The position numbers were made by a program, and so were the translations under genes. The notes below the pieces were generated by a model, which saw nothing but the letters and a program-made list of their open reading frames with translations, was not told the DNA's origin and made no database searches. Positions 1 through 9,064 of a stretch of DNA of 64,000 nucleotides are shown here, piece by piece. Each line of letters starts with the position of its first letter. Position 1 is the stretch's first letter. Origin of the DNA: Tenacibaculum sp. SZ-18 (GTDB lineage: Bacteria > Bacteroidota > Bacteroidia > Flavobacteriales > Flavobacteriaceae). The stretch lies in contig NZ_CP019335.1 in the NCBI RefSeq assembly GCF_002813915.1, forward strand, positions 1,285,777 to 1,349,776, read 5' to 3'.

Positions 1-2149
1 TGCTGTAGATAAAATTCAAGTCCTTCGAAATTATGCTGAAGTTGGACAATTAAGTAGCGTACGTAATAATCAAGATAATGTTGCATTAAATATCAAGTTA
101 AAAAAAGGAAAAGAAAACTTTTGGTTTGGAAATGTTACTGTTGGGGGAGGTTCTTCTCCAGATGAGGGATTATACCTAGTACAACCAAAACTCTTTTATT
201 ATAGCCCGAAATACAGTATTAATTTTATTGGAGATGTAAATAATATTGGTGAAGTAGCTTTAAATAGACGTGATATTCGTGGATTCGGAGGTGGATTCAG
301 AGCTCCTAGTAGAAGCAGTGGAACAAGTATTAATCTTGGGGATAACAGTCTAAACTTTCTTACAAGTCAGAATAATGCATTAAAGATTGAGAATAACTTA
401 GCAACTGCAAACTTTAGTTATTCTCCCAAATCAACATTAGACTTAAGCGGATTTGTTATTTACAACAACAGTAAGATTTTATCTAGAGAAACCAGTTTTG
501 TTCAATACACGAATCAAGAACTTGGTATTCCTGATGAACGAACAGATCAATCGAGTACAGAGAGATCAGACCAAGGTTTAGTGAAGTTAAGTGCTTCTTA
601 TAAACCAAATGTAAACAATCAAGTTGATTATGATATAATTGGTAGAATTTCAAAAGATACCCAAGATCAAAATTTATTTTCATCTGTCATAGGTACAACA
701 GCTCAATTAGATGAGGTAACGCCTTACAGTATAAATCAAAACTTGAATTATTACTATACATTAGATGAAACCAATATTTTCGCTTTTGAAGCTCAACATT
801 TAATCAAAAATGAAGACCCTTTCTATAATGCGGTTTTGACTAATACAGCAGGAAACACAGATCCTTTTGATTCCACTGCGGATGCTTTAGGATTGGATAC
901 TACTCAGGATAATTATAACATTAATCAAAATAGAAGAATAAAATCGAACCAATTGGACGCGAAATTAGATTACTATAATTTGATTAATACAAAAAGTAAT
1001 ATCAACCTAACACTTGGAACCATTATTAGTAGTCAAAAATTCAATTCTAATATCTTTCAATTTTTGAACGACGGTACTGCTTTTAATCCAACTCCAATAA
1101 TTAATGACTCTAAAATTGTTAACGATATTGAATACAATTTCAGTGATATTTATTTAGGAGTTCATTACCGATTGAAAGCCGGAAAATTTACCATAACTTC
1201 AGGATTTTCATTGCACGCTTATGGAAATCAAAATACACAATTTGGTCAGGAATTTGGAGAAGATTTCTTTAGAATTTTACCAGATTTTGAAACAAGAATT
1301 CAATTTAAGAAAAGCGAAGCTTTAACTTTTAGATACGAGATGAGAAATCAGTTTACTGATGTAACTCGTTTAGCTGAAGCTTTGGTTTTTAATAACTTCA
1401 ATAGTATTCAGTTTGGAGAGCCAGAATTGCAGAATGCATTATCTCACAATTTAAGTTTATTTTACAGTAGTTTTAATTTGTTCAATTATACAAACGTATT
1501 TGCTAGAGCTTCCTATTCAAGTAATATCGATCAAATTAGAAGTTTAACTACATTCGAAAATGTAATTCGAACCAGTACATTTTTCAATTCAAATTTTGCA
1601 GATGAAAATGTTAATCTTTTTGGTAGAGTTCAAAGAACATTTGGAAAATTTAGAACAAGTTTGAATGTTAATTTGAACTACAGCAAAATTAATCAGTTTA
1701 TTCAAGGAATTCAGTCTTTAAATGAAGGATTTACACAAACATATACACCAGGAGTAAGAACAAATTATTTAGAAGCTCCAAATGTAAGTTTTAGATATAG
1801 ATATAGCGTTACTAATAATAACCAAGGAAGCAGAAAAACTACTTTTATAACAAACGCTCCATCGGTTGAATTTGATGCTTATTTATGGAAATCTGTAACG
1901 TTTAGAACAAATTATACGTATACAAATCAAGATTTAGGAGACGGAAACTCACAGTCATTCCAAAATTGGGATGCAACCATATCGTACAGGAAAGATAGAG
2001 ACGCAAAATGGGAATATGAAATCAAAGCCACCAACTTATTAGATATTGATTCCCAGGTGCGAAATAGTGCGAATAACATTTCAGTATTTAGTTCTGAAAC
2101 ATTCATCCAACCCCGATTTATAACATTTAGGTTTGTTTATAACTTATAA
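1..2149 (+). CDS. TonB-dependent-receptor-type outer-membrane beta-barrel protein (3' part only)
   Basis: The frame is open from base 2 to the stop at 2147-2149, so about 715 C-terminal residues are visible and the start lies before the window. The first visible residues (VDKIQVLRN, then LNIKLKKGKENF about 30 residues on) resemble the end of a receptor plug domain as found in Bacteroidota TonB-dependent receptors. After that come many alternating aromatic strands rich in Asn, Ser and Tyr. The protein ends in an aromatic strand finishing FVYNL, the usual terminal beta signal of outer-membrane barrels. The substrate cannot be told, and no SusD-like partner follows. A hairpin with a T run lies about 50 bp after the stop. 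The barrel call is firm; transporter versus another barrel class is inference. Confidence 0.8.
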   Translation, partial: AVDKIQVLRNYAEVGQLSSVRNNQDNVALNIKLKKGKENFWFGNVTVGGGSSPDEGLYLVQPKLFYYSPKYSINFIGDVNNIGEVALNRRDIRGFGGGFRAPSRSSGTSINLGDNSLNFLTSQNNALKIENNLATANFSYSPKSTLDLSGFVIYNNSKILSRETSFVQYTNQELGIPDERTDQSSTERSDQGLVKLSASYKPNVNNQVDYDIIGRISKDTQDQNLFSSVIGTTAQLDEVTPYSINQNLNYYYTLDETNIFAFEAQHLIKNEDPFYNAVLTNTAGNTDPFDSTADALGLDTTQDNYNINQNRRIKSNQLDAKLDYYNLINTKSNINLTLGTIISSQKFNSNIFQFLNDGTAFNPTPIINDSKIVNDIEYNFSDIYLGVHYRLKAGKFTITSGFSLHAYGNQNTQFGQEFGEDFFRILPDFETRIQFKKSEALTFRYEMRNQFTDVTRLAEALVFNNFNSIQFGEPELQNALSHNLSLFYSSFNLFNYTNVFARASYSSNIDQIRSLTTFENVIRTSTFFNSNFADENVNLFGRVQRTFGKFRTSLNVNLNYSKINQFIQGIQSLNEGFTQTYTPGVRTNYLEAPNVSFRYRYSVTNNNQGSRKTTFITNAPSVEFDAYLWKSVTFRTNYTYTNQDLGDGNSQSFQNWDATISYRKDRDAKWEYEIKATNLLDIDSQVRNSANNISVFSSETFIQPRFITFRFVYNL

Positions 2150-2200
2150 ACTAAAAATATTGGTTTATTTATTTGAATTAATGAAAACTCAGGCCTAAGT

Positions 2201-2228
2201 AGCTGCCCAAATAGGGCAGCTTTTTTTA
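2201..2228 (+). terminator. Rho-independent terminator of the barrel gene
   Basis: An 8-bp stem AGCTGCCC / GGGCAGCT (2201-2208 and 2214-2221) with a 5-base loop is followed directly by a run of seven T. The T run is on the plus strand only, so it serves the upstream plus-strand gene. Its tail touches the stop codon of the convergent minus-strand gene. Confidence 0.9.
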
Positions 2229-2882
2229 TTCAAATTCCCAAAGAATTTTTTTCCGATTAGAAATAGCTTCATTTAAAAACGTATAACAAAGTTGAAATTC
2301 AGATTTAAATTGTTCTGCTTTAGATAGTGTTTTTATAATGTAATTTTTATTGTTTATTTCCACTGTCGGAGTAACATCTAATAACAAGTCTATTTTTCCA
2401 TAATCCTCTGAATAGCTTTTTATTTGAATTTTCTCTCTTAGAAATTCGTAATTATCTTCAAAGTATAAATCACCTTCAATTGAAGCTTCAATGTCATTAA
2501 TTTTTATAGATAAAATTTCATTCTCTAAATCATTTTCATCGTAAAGTAAATGCACTAAAGGTAGTTTGTGGTATTCAGATATTAATTGATTTTCTACTTT
2601 TTGCAATACGTTTTTAAGCTTTAATGGGTTTCTTTCTCTGTCTTCTAGTTTTTCACTTTTTTTAACAAATTTCGAAATTAACTCATCAAAGCTTCTTTTA
2701 TTGGATTTTCCCGTGAGTAAATCAGAGATTTGATTTAAAATTTTACTTTTTTCTTTGGTAGGAATTGATTTATCGCTGTTAATAATGATTTCCCCATAAG
2801 AATTTGGAGTAATAATTTCTATTTCACTTTTACTCAAAAATGAAGAAAACTTGAGATAATAGTCAAATATTATTTCTTCCAA
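2226..2882 (-). CDS. Uncharacterised soluble protein, possibly a truncated form of a longer gene
   Basis: The frame gives 218 residues from a TTG at 2882. I do not recognise a family. The protein is acidic and lysine-rich with no signal peptide or membrane segment, and looks alpha/beta with a helical N-terminal half. The same frame continues upstream to an ATG at 2951 (MGIDLDLYVDVDSIESSYLS), interrupted by one TGA 20 codons after that ATG. A single base change (TGA from TGG) would join the two parts into a 241-residue protein. So the TTG is either a genuine start or a makeshift restart in a recently broken gene. It sits 24 bp after mutS2 when measured from the ATG, which suggests read-through from mutS2. 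Confidence 0.55.
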   Translation of the reverse strand: MEEIIFDYYLKFSSFLSKSEIEIITPNSYGEIIINSDKSIPTKEKSKILNQISDLLTGKSNKRSFDELISKFVKKSEKLEDRERNPLKLKNVLQKVENQLISEYHKLPLVHLLYDENDLENEILSIKINDIEASIEGDLYFEDNYEFLREKIQIKSYSEDYGKIDLLLDVTPTVEINNKNYIIKTLSKAEQFKSEFQLCYTFLNEAISNRKKILWEFE

Positions 2883-2975
2883 AAATCGTCAAGATAAATA
2901 TGAACTTTCGATACTATCAACATCAACATATAAATCTAAATCAATTCCCATAGTTTCTTATTCTTTATTATAAAC

Positions 2976-5180
2976 TTATTTCGCTCTCTGAACTAATTCT
3001 AATTTTTCAATTGAAGTTTTTGTAGTGAATAAACCGTAATTGATAAATGCGTTTTTCTTTTCAATTTTATCAATTGTACCAACAGCATTTCCATCTACTA
3101 AGCGCACACGATCACCAGTTTTAAAAACGTATTCTGCTTTTGCCTTTGCGATTTTCTTCGCTTCTTGTTTTTTCTCCTCTCTTACTTTTACAACTTTTTG
3201 TAAAACTTCTTGTTCTACTTTTTTAATCGCTTCTTTTTGTTTTTCAGCGATTTCTTTTTCTTTTACTTTCTCTGTTTTCGTTTTCTTTTTAGGCGGATTA
3301 CGTTTCGTGTATTTCGTTTTTTCAGCAGCTACCCATTTAAAGAAATTTGTAGATAATTCCTTTTTATTATTCGTTTGGAAGTATTTATTCAACAATTCGT
3401 TGAGTCTTCTTCCTAAAGATAACATACGTTGGTTGTTATCATATAACTCTTGGAAACCTTCTAGTTTTTCTCTAATCTTAAGTTCTTTTTCTTGTAAACT
3501 TTCTAAATGTTCTTGTTCTTTAGATTTTTGCTTCTCCAGAGTATCGGAAGTTTTCTGTAACCTATTTCGTTCTTTCTGAAGCTTAGAAATGGTTTTATCT
3601 AAACGAACTTTTTCACTTTCAACTCGCTTTTTTGCTCTATTAATTAAGCTAAATGGAATTCCGTTTTTCTGAGCAACTTCAAAAGTAAACGAACTTCCAG
3701 CTTGACCAATAAACAGTTTATACATTGGTTCTAATGTTCGTTCATTAAATTGCATATTGGCATTCGTTACATTTTCCAATTCATTTGCTAATACTTTTAG
3801 ATTGGCATAATGCGTAGTTATAATTCCGAAAGATTTTTTCTCATAAAACTCTTCTAAAAATATTTCAGCCAAAGCTCCTCCTAATTCAGGATCAGAACCA
3901 GTTCCGAACTCATCAATTAAGAATAACGTTCGATCGTTACATTTTCTTAAGAAATAACGCATGTTTTTCAATCGATAACTATAAGTACTTAATTGGTTTT
4001 CTATAGATTGGTTATCTCCAATATCTGTTAATATAGTATTGAACAAACTAGTTTCACTTCTTTCGTGAACTGGAATCAATATTCCACTTTGAAGCATTAC
4101 TTGTAATAATCCAATGGTTTTTAATGTAATACTTTTTCCTCCAGCATTTGGGCCGGAAATTACAATGATTTGCTGTTTTTCATTTAAAGCTAACGTTTGA
4201 GAAATAGTATCAATTCCTTGCTCGTTATTCTTTCTCCATAATATTGGATGATATGCATCTCGGAAATAGATTTTCTTCTCTTTTGTAATTTTAGGCAATA
4301 ATCCATTGATAGCTTGTGCATATTTTGCTTTGGCGGCGGCTAGATCTAAATGAATTAGAAATGAAATATATTCTTCTAATAAAGGTGTAAATGGTCTAAT
4401 TTCTTCTGCTAAAGTCCTTAAAATCTTAATAACTTCTTGTTTTTCCTCATAAAGTAGATTTTGTAATTCTCGACTAAAAGAGAGAGTTGCTTGCGGAGCT
4501 ATATAAACTATGTTTCCTGATTTCGAAGATCCTAATAAACTTCCTTTTACTTTTCTACGATGCATCGCCAAAACAGCTAAAACACGCTGATTATCAATGA
4601 TTGATTCTTTAATGTCATCTAAATATCCACTTGCTAAACTACTTCCTAAAGCTTTAGAAAAACTACCTGATATTTTTCCTCTTACAGAATTAATATTTTT
4701 TCTAATCTGTTTTAGAGTAGGAGAGGCGTTATCTGCTATTTCTCCATAAGAAGTGATGATTTTTCCAATAGCATCCGAAACGAAAGTTGTGAATTCAATT
4801 TCTTCACTTAAATTGAAAAGAGAAGGATAATATTCTTTGAATTTTTTTAAGAATTTCTTCTGTTCATTCACAGTTTCTGAAACAGAAGCGATTTTTAAGT
4901 AAGCTTCTGGTTCGAGATAACTATTTTCAATATTGAGTCTTTTAATAGATTCTGTAATGTTGTCAAAACCATGATTTGGAATTCTATTCTCATTTTGAAA
5001 TGATGCCAAATATTCATTAACTAGCTGTAATTCAAAAAACAATTCTTCAGTATCTCCATACGGTGCAATATTAGAAACGGCATTTCTACCAAGTTCTGAA
5101 ATACAAAACTCACTTACTTGTTCTAAAACGGTTGCAAACTCTAAATCTTGTAATGTTTTTTCTGATATATTTTTTTTCAA
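2976..5180 (-). CDS. mutS2: MutS2-family ATPase, lacking a C-terminal Smr nuclease domain
   Basis: This 734-residue protein has a MutS2 clamp/lever region in its first ~310 residues. A MutS-type ATPase follows: Walker A GPNAGGKS near residue 343, then the DEFGTGSDPELGGALAEIF block near 420 and a TTHYANLK stretch. A coiled coil covers about 510-600. A Lys/Glu-rich linker and a small KOW-like beta domain (GDRVRLVDGNAVGTID) end the protein. The Smr endonuclease domain of the Bacillus-type protein is absent, which I believe is usual in Flavobacteriia. MutS2 proteins act on branched DNA or stalled ribosomes rather than in classical mismatch repair. The start is TTG at 5180; no ATG precedes the conserved LEFATVLEQVSEFC block. 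It is divergent from ung with overlapping promoters. Confidence 0.9.
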   Translation of the reverse strand: MKKNISEKTLQDLEFATVLEQVSEFCISELGRNAVSNIAPYGDTEELFFELQLVNEYLASFQNENRIPNHGFDNITESIKRLNIENSYLEPEAYLKIASVSETVNEQKKFLKKFKEYYPSLFNLSEEIEFTTFVSDAIGKIITSYGEIADNASPTLKQIRKNINSVRGKISGSFSKALGSSLASGYLDDIKESIIDNQRVLAVLAMHRRKVKGSLLGSSKSGNIVYIAPQATLSFSRELQNLLYEEKQEVIKILRTLAEEIRPFTPLLEEYISFLIHLDLAAAKAKYAQAINGLLPKITKEKKIYFRDAYHPILWRKNNEQGIDTISQTLALNEKQQIIVISGPNAGGKSITLKTIGLLQVMLQSGILIPVHERSETSLFNTILTDIGDNQSIENQLSTYSYRLKNMRYFLRKCNDRTLFLIDEFGTGSDPELGGALAEIFLEEFYEKKSFGIITTHYANLKVLANELENVTNANMQFNERTLEPMYKLFIGQAGSSFTFEVAQKNGIPFSLINRAKKRVESEKVRLDKTISKLQKERNRLQKTSDTLEKQKSKEQEHLESLQEKELKIREKLEGFQELYDNNQRMLSLGRRLNELLNKYFQTNNKKELSTNFFKWVAAEKTKYTKRNPPKKKTKTEKVKEKEIAEKQKEAIKKVEQEVLQKVVKVREEKKQEAKKIAKAKAEYVFKTGDRVRLVDGNAVGTIDKIEKKNAFINYGLFTTKTSIEKLELVQRAK

Positions 5181-5185
5181 TTTCC

Positions 5186-5208
5186 TATTTTTGAGAAGAA
5201 CAAAAATA
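5186..5208. promoter_or_regulatory. Face-to-face mutS2 / ung promoter elements
   Basis: TATTTTTG occurs on the plus strand at 5186-5193 and on the minus strand at 5208-5201, both matching the flavobacterial -7 consensus TAnnTTTG. The expected start sites fall about 15-20 bases before the ung ATG (5215) and the mutS2 TTG (5180). The two boxes point at each other, so the transcripts would overlap by a few bases. I could not find a good -33 TTG at the right distance for either, so this is a moderate call. Confidence 0.5.
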
Positions 5209-5214
5209 ACAAGA

Positions 5215-5880
5215 ATGCAAGGAAATATCGCGGAAAGTTGGAAACATATTTTACAACCAGAATTTGAAAAGCCTTATTTTCAAAACTTAACAGAATTTGT
5301 TAATGAAGAGTATGCAAATTTTACTTGTTATCCTGATAAATCGAATGTATTTGCTGCTTTTAATTTCTGTTCATTTGACGATGTGAAAGTGGTTATCATC
5401 GGGCAAGATCCTTATCACGGAGTTGGTCAAGCAAATGGACTTTGTTTTTCAGTTCATGATGGAATCTCACATCCACCTTCTTTAATTAATATTTTTAAAG
5501 AGATTGAAACTGATTTGGGAATTGCATATCCAGAATCTGGAGATTTATCTCGTTGGGCAAAACAAGGAGTTTTATTACTTAATGCAACCTTAACTGTAAA
5601 AGCTCATGAAGCGGGAAGTCATCAAAAGAAAGGTTGGGAGCAATTTACAGACGCAGTAATCGCTTCTATTTCTCAGCAAAAAGAAGATGTAGTGTTTTTA
5701 CTTTGGGGAGGTTATGCGAAGAAAAAAGGAGCGAAGATTGACAAGAAAAAACATTATGTGTTAACTTCAGGGCATCCTTCGCCTTTAAGTGCAAATCGAG
5801 GTTACTGGTTTGGAAATAAACATTTTTCGCAAACCAATGAGATCTTGTCTCGCAAAAAAATATCGGTTATAAATTGGTAA
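5215..5880 (+). CDS. ung: Uracil-DNA glycosylase, family 1
   Basis: This 221-residue enzyme removes uracil from DNA as the first step of base-excision repair. The water-activating motif GQDPYHG places the catalytic Asp at residue 65. The second signature, GHPSPLSANRGYWFGNKHFS, near the C terminus contains the active-site His and the minor-groove intercalation loop. The length is normal for the family. I chose the ATG at 5215 rather than an upstream in-frame TTG at 5191 because that TTG lies inside the predicted -7 promoter box. The gene is divergent from mutS2, so two DNA-maintenance genes share one short promoter region. A convergent minus-strand gene ends 4 bases after its stop. Confidence 0.96.
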   Translation: MQGNIAESWKHILQPEFEKPYFQNLTEFVNEEYANFTCYPDKSNVFAAFNFCSFDDVKVVIIGQDPYHGVGQANGLCFSVHDGISHPPSLINIFKEIETDLGIAYPESGDLSRWAKQGVLLLNATLTVKAHEAGSHQKKGWEQFTDAVIASISQQKEDVVFLLWGGYAKKKGAKIDKKKHYVLTSGHPSPLSANRGYWFGNKHFSQTNEILSRKKISVINW

Positions 5881-5884
5881 AGTA

Positions 5885-6814
5885 TTAGTGTTTTTTAGCT
5901 TTTGGAGGTAAACATCCACATGGTGGCTTTTTGCGTCTTACTACCTTTAAAACTATTTTCTTTTTACCGTACTTTTTGTAGTATTCATTCAAGTTGAGAG
6001 TTTCTCTTTTTTTACCATCAACCATGAAGAATATTTTATGATCAAGTAAGATATCGTTCAAAATAGTTACGTTGAATTGTAAATGCTTCTTTTCTTTATT
6101 GATGTAATTATAGGGTAAGAATAATTTATTGATGTTATCTTTTTTATTCAAAGCTCCAACTCCAGAAGCACCTTTTGCGTTTTTAATGATCCTAGTGTTC
6201 CTCCAAGGAAAGTCAGGAGATTCCACTTTAAATGGAATTAAATAAACGTTTAACTTATCGAATGAATCATCATAATGAACAGGAATGTAATCAATATGGG
6301 TTTCTTTAAGTATGGAATAATCTAGGTACACAAGTTGATTAGGATTTAAACCGTCAAAAGTGAAGTTGTCAGGAGTAATTAATCCAATATCATATATATC
6401 GTTATCTTTATTACCAGTCTTCGATTTTTTCACAACTGGAGGAGACGAGATATAATATTTAGAAACGTAAAAGTCTTTAAACTTCTTTTTTTTAGATTTA
6501 TTTTTTTGATGTCCAAAAGGAATTCCAGAGACTTCTTGGTTTTTGGTATTCCAGCTAAAACCATTCTGTTTTTTTACTGAAATTATACCGTCTTTATATC
6601 TCGGGCTAACAATTTTACCACTATCGATGATAATGCTGGTGTTACAACCATACAATGAAATTTGTTGTTTACTTTTATGAGGTAATGTACTGTTCGCGAT
6701 ACTTAAACTTATATATCCAGTTTTATTTACGTCGTAATTGTTTTGTGATTGTACATTAAAAAAACACAAAAACAAAAAGCAGTAAAATGTGAAAATACTA
6801 ATAGTTGATTTCAT
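5885..6814 (-). CDS. Secreted lysine-rich protein of unknown function
   Basis: The 309-residue product begins with a clear Sec signal peptide (MKSTISIFTFYCFLFLCFFNVQSQ, cleavage probably near residue 23; no lipobox). The mature part is very rich in Lys, Asn and Tyr, with beta-strand-like segments and lysine clusters around residues 106-113 and 280-310. It ends with a Pro-rich tail holding two close cysteines (PPCGCLPP). I do not recognise a family. It may be a periplasmic or surface protein; the basic C terminus does not resemble a type IX secretion domain. It looks monocistronic, in reverse orientation after ung and 130 bp from the next gene. Confidence 0.7.
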   Translation of the reverse strand: MKSTISIFTFYCFLFLCFFNVQSQNNYDVNKTGYISLSIANSTLPHKSKQQISLYGCNTSIIIDSGKIVSPRYKDGIISVKKQNGFSWNTKNQEVSGIPFGHQKNKSKKKKFKDFYVSKYYISSPPVVKKSKTGNKDNDIYDIGLITPDNFTFDGLNPNQLVYLDYSILKETHIDYIPVHYDDSFDKLNVYLIPFKVESPDFPWRNTRIIKNAKGASGVGALNKKDNINKLFLPYNYINKEKKHLQFNVTILNDILLDHKIFFMVDGKKRETLNLNEYYKKYGKKKIVLKVVRRKKPPCGCLPPKAKKH

Positions 6815-6944
6815 TTTGATGGACTTTTAAATTCAATCAAACTTATTGATTTCACAAAAGAAAGTTATTCTTCAAAACTATGAGAGTGTATTTTTTGGGT
6901 ATAAGAAATGTTATTTTGGTAATAAGAAAATTTAGTTTTGAATT

Positions 6945-7961
6945 TTATTCCATTGCAATTTGAGGTAAAATTGTTTGATTATAATAGGGCAGTGTAATCG
7001 CATCTAATATATCTTCTGTTACATCAGGATAATTTACTTCTACTATTTTATCAGACTTTATCCATTTCTCAATTTTTGGTAATTGTTTTTTGTTGAGTTT
7101 TTTTAATACAGGAACTCCCATTTCTTTTAAAGCCAAAGCATTGCATTGTTGTTCATATTGGTTTTTCATTGGAATAACCATTAGTTTTTTACGTAAAAAC
7201 AAAGCCTCTGCCGGTGTTTCAAATCCTGCGCCACAGAATATGCCACGTGAGGAGGCAATACTTTTTATGAATTCTTTTCCGTCAATCGGACGAATAATTA
7301 CATTATTATGTAACTGAAATTGATTGGTGTGTTTTGAGAACACTTCCCATTTTACTTTTTTGAATTGAGAAAGTATCTTAATTAGCTTTTTGTCACCGTA
7401 AGCAGGTAAATACACGGTGTAATGTTCTTTTTTTGTAATATTCTTATGTCGGATTTCTTTCCTGATAATAGGTAAGAAAGTCGCAGAAGAATACGTTTTA
7501 AAGTGAAAACCGAATTTATTTCTAGCTGGGGCGTAATATTTCAAGATTAGCTTTTCAAACTTGAAACTTCCATATTTAGGAGCTTTTTCATCGGCTACTG
7601 CGTTTTGATGGCTCAATGAAATAATAGGAACATTCCTCAGTTTACAAGCCCAAGCAGAAACAGGCTCAAAATCATTAATTACTAAATCATATTCCTTAAT
7701 AGGTAAAGATTTAATTTCTTTCCAAAGTTTTCTGAATTTTGTCTTTTTCAGAGTTTCCCACAAATCTACACCGCCTTTTTTACCGAAAATAAAACTCAAA
7801 CCATAAAGTTTGTATTTTATCTCAAACGGAAATTTTAATTCACATTGATATCCACTGACTAAAATGTCAACATCAGCCCGTTTTTGTAAATACGGAACAA
7901 TTTCTAACGCTCTACTTGCGTGTCCATTTCCTGTTCCTTGGATTGCGTATAGTATTCTCAT
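6945..7961 (-). CDS. Glycosyltransferase, MurG/GT28-like
   Basis: This 338-residue protein has the two-domain layout of GT-B enzymes. The N-terminal glycine-rich loop GTGNGHASRALEIV (residues 9-22) matches the acceptor-side loop of MurG-like transferases. The C-terminal half carries the nucleotide-sugar site pattern CGAGFETPAEALFLRKKLMVIPM (about 243-265). It has no membrane segment, so it probably works on the inner face of the cytoplasmic membrane. The donor and acceptor cannot be read from sequence. Its ATG overlaps the stop of the upstream metallophosphoesterase by one base (TAATG), so the two are co-translated and probably act in the same envelope-lipid pathway. It is distinct from MurG itself, which normally sits in the cell-wall cluster. 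Confidence 0.8.
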   Translation of the reverse strand: MRILYAIQGTGNGHASRALEIVPYLQKRADVDILVSGYQCELKFPFEIKYKLYGLSFIFGKKGGVDLWETLKKTKFRKLWKEIKSLPIKEYDLVINDFEPVSAWACKLRNVPIISLSHQNAVADEKAPKYGSFKFEKLILKYYAPARNKFGFHFKTYSSATFLPIIRKEIRHKNITKKEHYTVYLPAYGDKKLIKILSQFKKVKWEVFSKHTNQFQLHNNVIIRPIDGKEFIKSIASSRGIFCGAGFETPAEALFLRKKLMVIPMKNQYEQQCNALALKEMGVPVLKKLNKKQLPKIEKWIKSDKIVEVNYPDVTEDILDAITLPYYNQTILPQIAME

Positions 7962-8839
7962 TATTTGAAGGATTTTTTAATATTGAATTCCATAAGTAAA
8001 TCTTCAAAAAGCTGACTATTAGTTTGTTCATCTTTTACAAATTCTACGTTCGATACTTCAATAGTTTCAGGGACTCTTTTTGCTAATTCATCTTTTTCAT
8101 ATTCATATAATTTCCATTCTTTATTGCTGTATTCTAACGCAGTCAAATTTTCAATCCAATCACCTGAATTTAAATACAATGTTTTTCCTTGTTCATTTTT
8201 TATAACTCGCATTTCTGGCTGATGAATATGACCACAAACAACATATTCATAACCATTATCAATTGCAATATCAGAAGCGGTAGTCTCGAAATTATTGATA
8301 AACTTAACAGCACTTTTAACACTGTTTTTAATCTTTTTACTAAATGATAAACGATTGTATCCTAAAGCTTCACTAATCCAGTTAACACCAGTGTTTAACA
8401 TTATTAGAGAATCATAACCGATTCCTCCAAGTTTTGCTAACCATTTTGAATGTTGCATGGTAACATCAAAAATATCTCCATGGAAAAACCATCCTTTTTT
8501 ACCATCTATATCGAGTACAACTTTGTTCACGATTTCAAAACTCCCCAATCGAAAACCTTTGAATTTTCGTAACATTTCATCATGATTTCCTGTGATGTAA
8601 TAAACCTTAGTTCCAGAAGTAATAAAAGACATTAATTGTTTAATCACTTTCATATGAGCTTTTGGAAAGTAACGCTTATTGAATTGCCAGATATCTATAA
8701 TATCACCATTAAGAATTAAAGTTTTCGGATTAATGGTTTTTAAATAATTGTGAAGTTCTGTTGCTCTACAACCAAAAGTTCCTAAATGAACATCCGATAT
8801 TACAACAATATCTAGCTTACGTTTTTTACTTTTTTTCAT
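7961..8839 (-). CDS. Metallophosphoesterase of the UDP-2,3-diacylglucosamine diphosphatase (LpxH-like) group
   Basis: The 292-residue protein shows the full dimetal phosphoesterase set: ISDVHLG (residues 14-20), LNGDIIDIW (43-51), ITGNHDE (80-86), FFHGDIFD and CGHIHQPE (about 208-215). This arrangement matches LpxH-like enzymes, which hydrolyse UDP-2,3-diacylglucosamine in lipid A synthesis. An amphipathic stretch (about residues 130-165) could touch the membrane. LpxH itself is usually shorter (about 240 residues), so the exact substrate is inferred. It is the first gene of a two-gene operon with the glycosyltransferase; the spacing and joint function suggest lipid or surface-glycan metabolism. 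Confidence 0.8.
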   Translation of the reverse strand: MKKSKKRKLDIVVISDVHLGTFGCRATELHNYLKTINPKTLILNGDIIDIWQFNKRYFPKAHMKVIKQLMSFITSGTKVYYITGNHDEMLRKFKGFRLGSFEIVNKVVLDIDGKKGWFFHGDIFDVTMQHSKWLAKLGGIGYDSLIMLNTGVNWISEALGYNRLSFSKKIKNSVKSAVKFINNFETTASDIAIDNGYEYVVCGHIHQPEMRVIKNEQGKTLYLNSGDWIENLTALEYSNKEWKLYEYEKDELAKRVPETIEVSNVEFVKDEQTNSQLFEDLLMEFNIKKSFK

Positions 8840-9015
8840 TCTTTAGTTCTACATGTCTTCAATTTGAGTTAATCACGGTTTAGCTTGAAAACATTATTTG
8901 GGTAATTAATTTGTACTAAAGTATGTTTATAGTTTAATGGATTGGTAAAGATTTAATTAATAGATTGTTATATAAAACTGAAGAGAATGTAAGTTTTGTA
9001 AATTATGTGTAAATA

Positions 9016-9045
9016 AAAAGCTCGGATTTTTATCCGAGCTTTTAT
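9016..9045 (-). terminator. Rho-independent terminator of secA
   Basis: The stem GCTCGGAT / ATCCGAGC (9020-9027 and 9032-9039), extended by A-T pairs, has a 4-base loop. On the minus strand it is followed by TTTTTATTTA. It begins about 20 bases after the secA stop. Confidence 0.88.
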
Positions 9046-9064
9046 AATTTAATATATTTTGATT

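Noticed and set aside
2880..2951. TGA at codon 21 as selenocysteine
   Set aside because: No SECIS-like element or sel genes are visible and Flavobacteriaceae are not known for selenoproteins; a nonsense change is simpler.
3040..3579. Open frame of about 180 codons opposite mutS2
   Set aside because: It is the antisense shadow of the Lys/Glu-rich mutS2 region, which gives long Phe/Ser-rich frames on the other strand.
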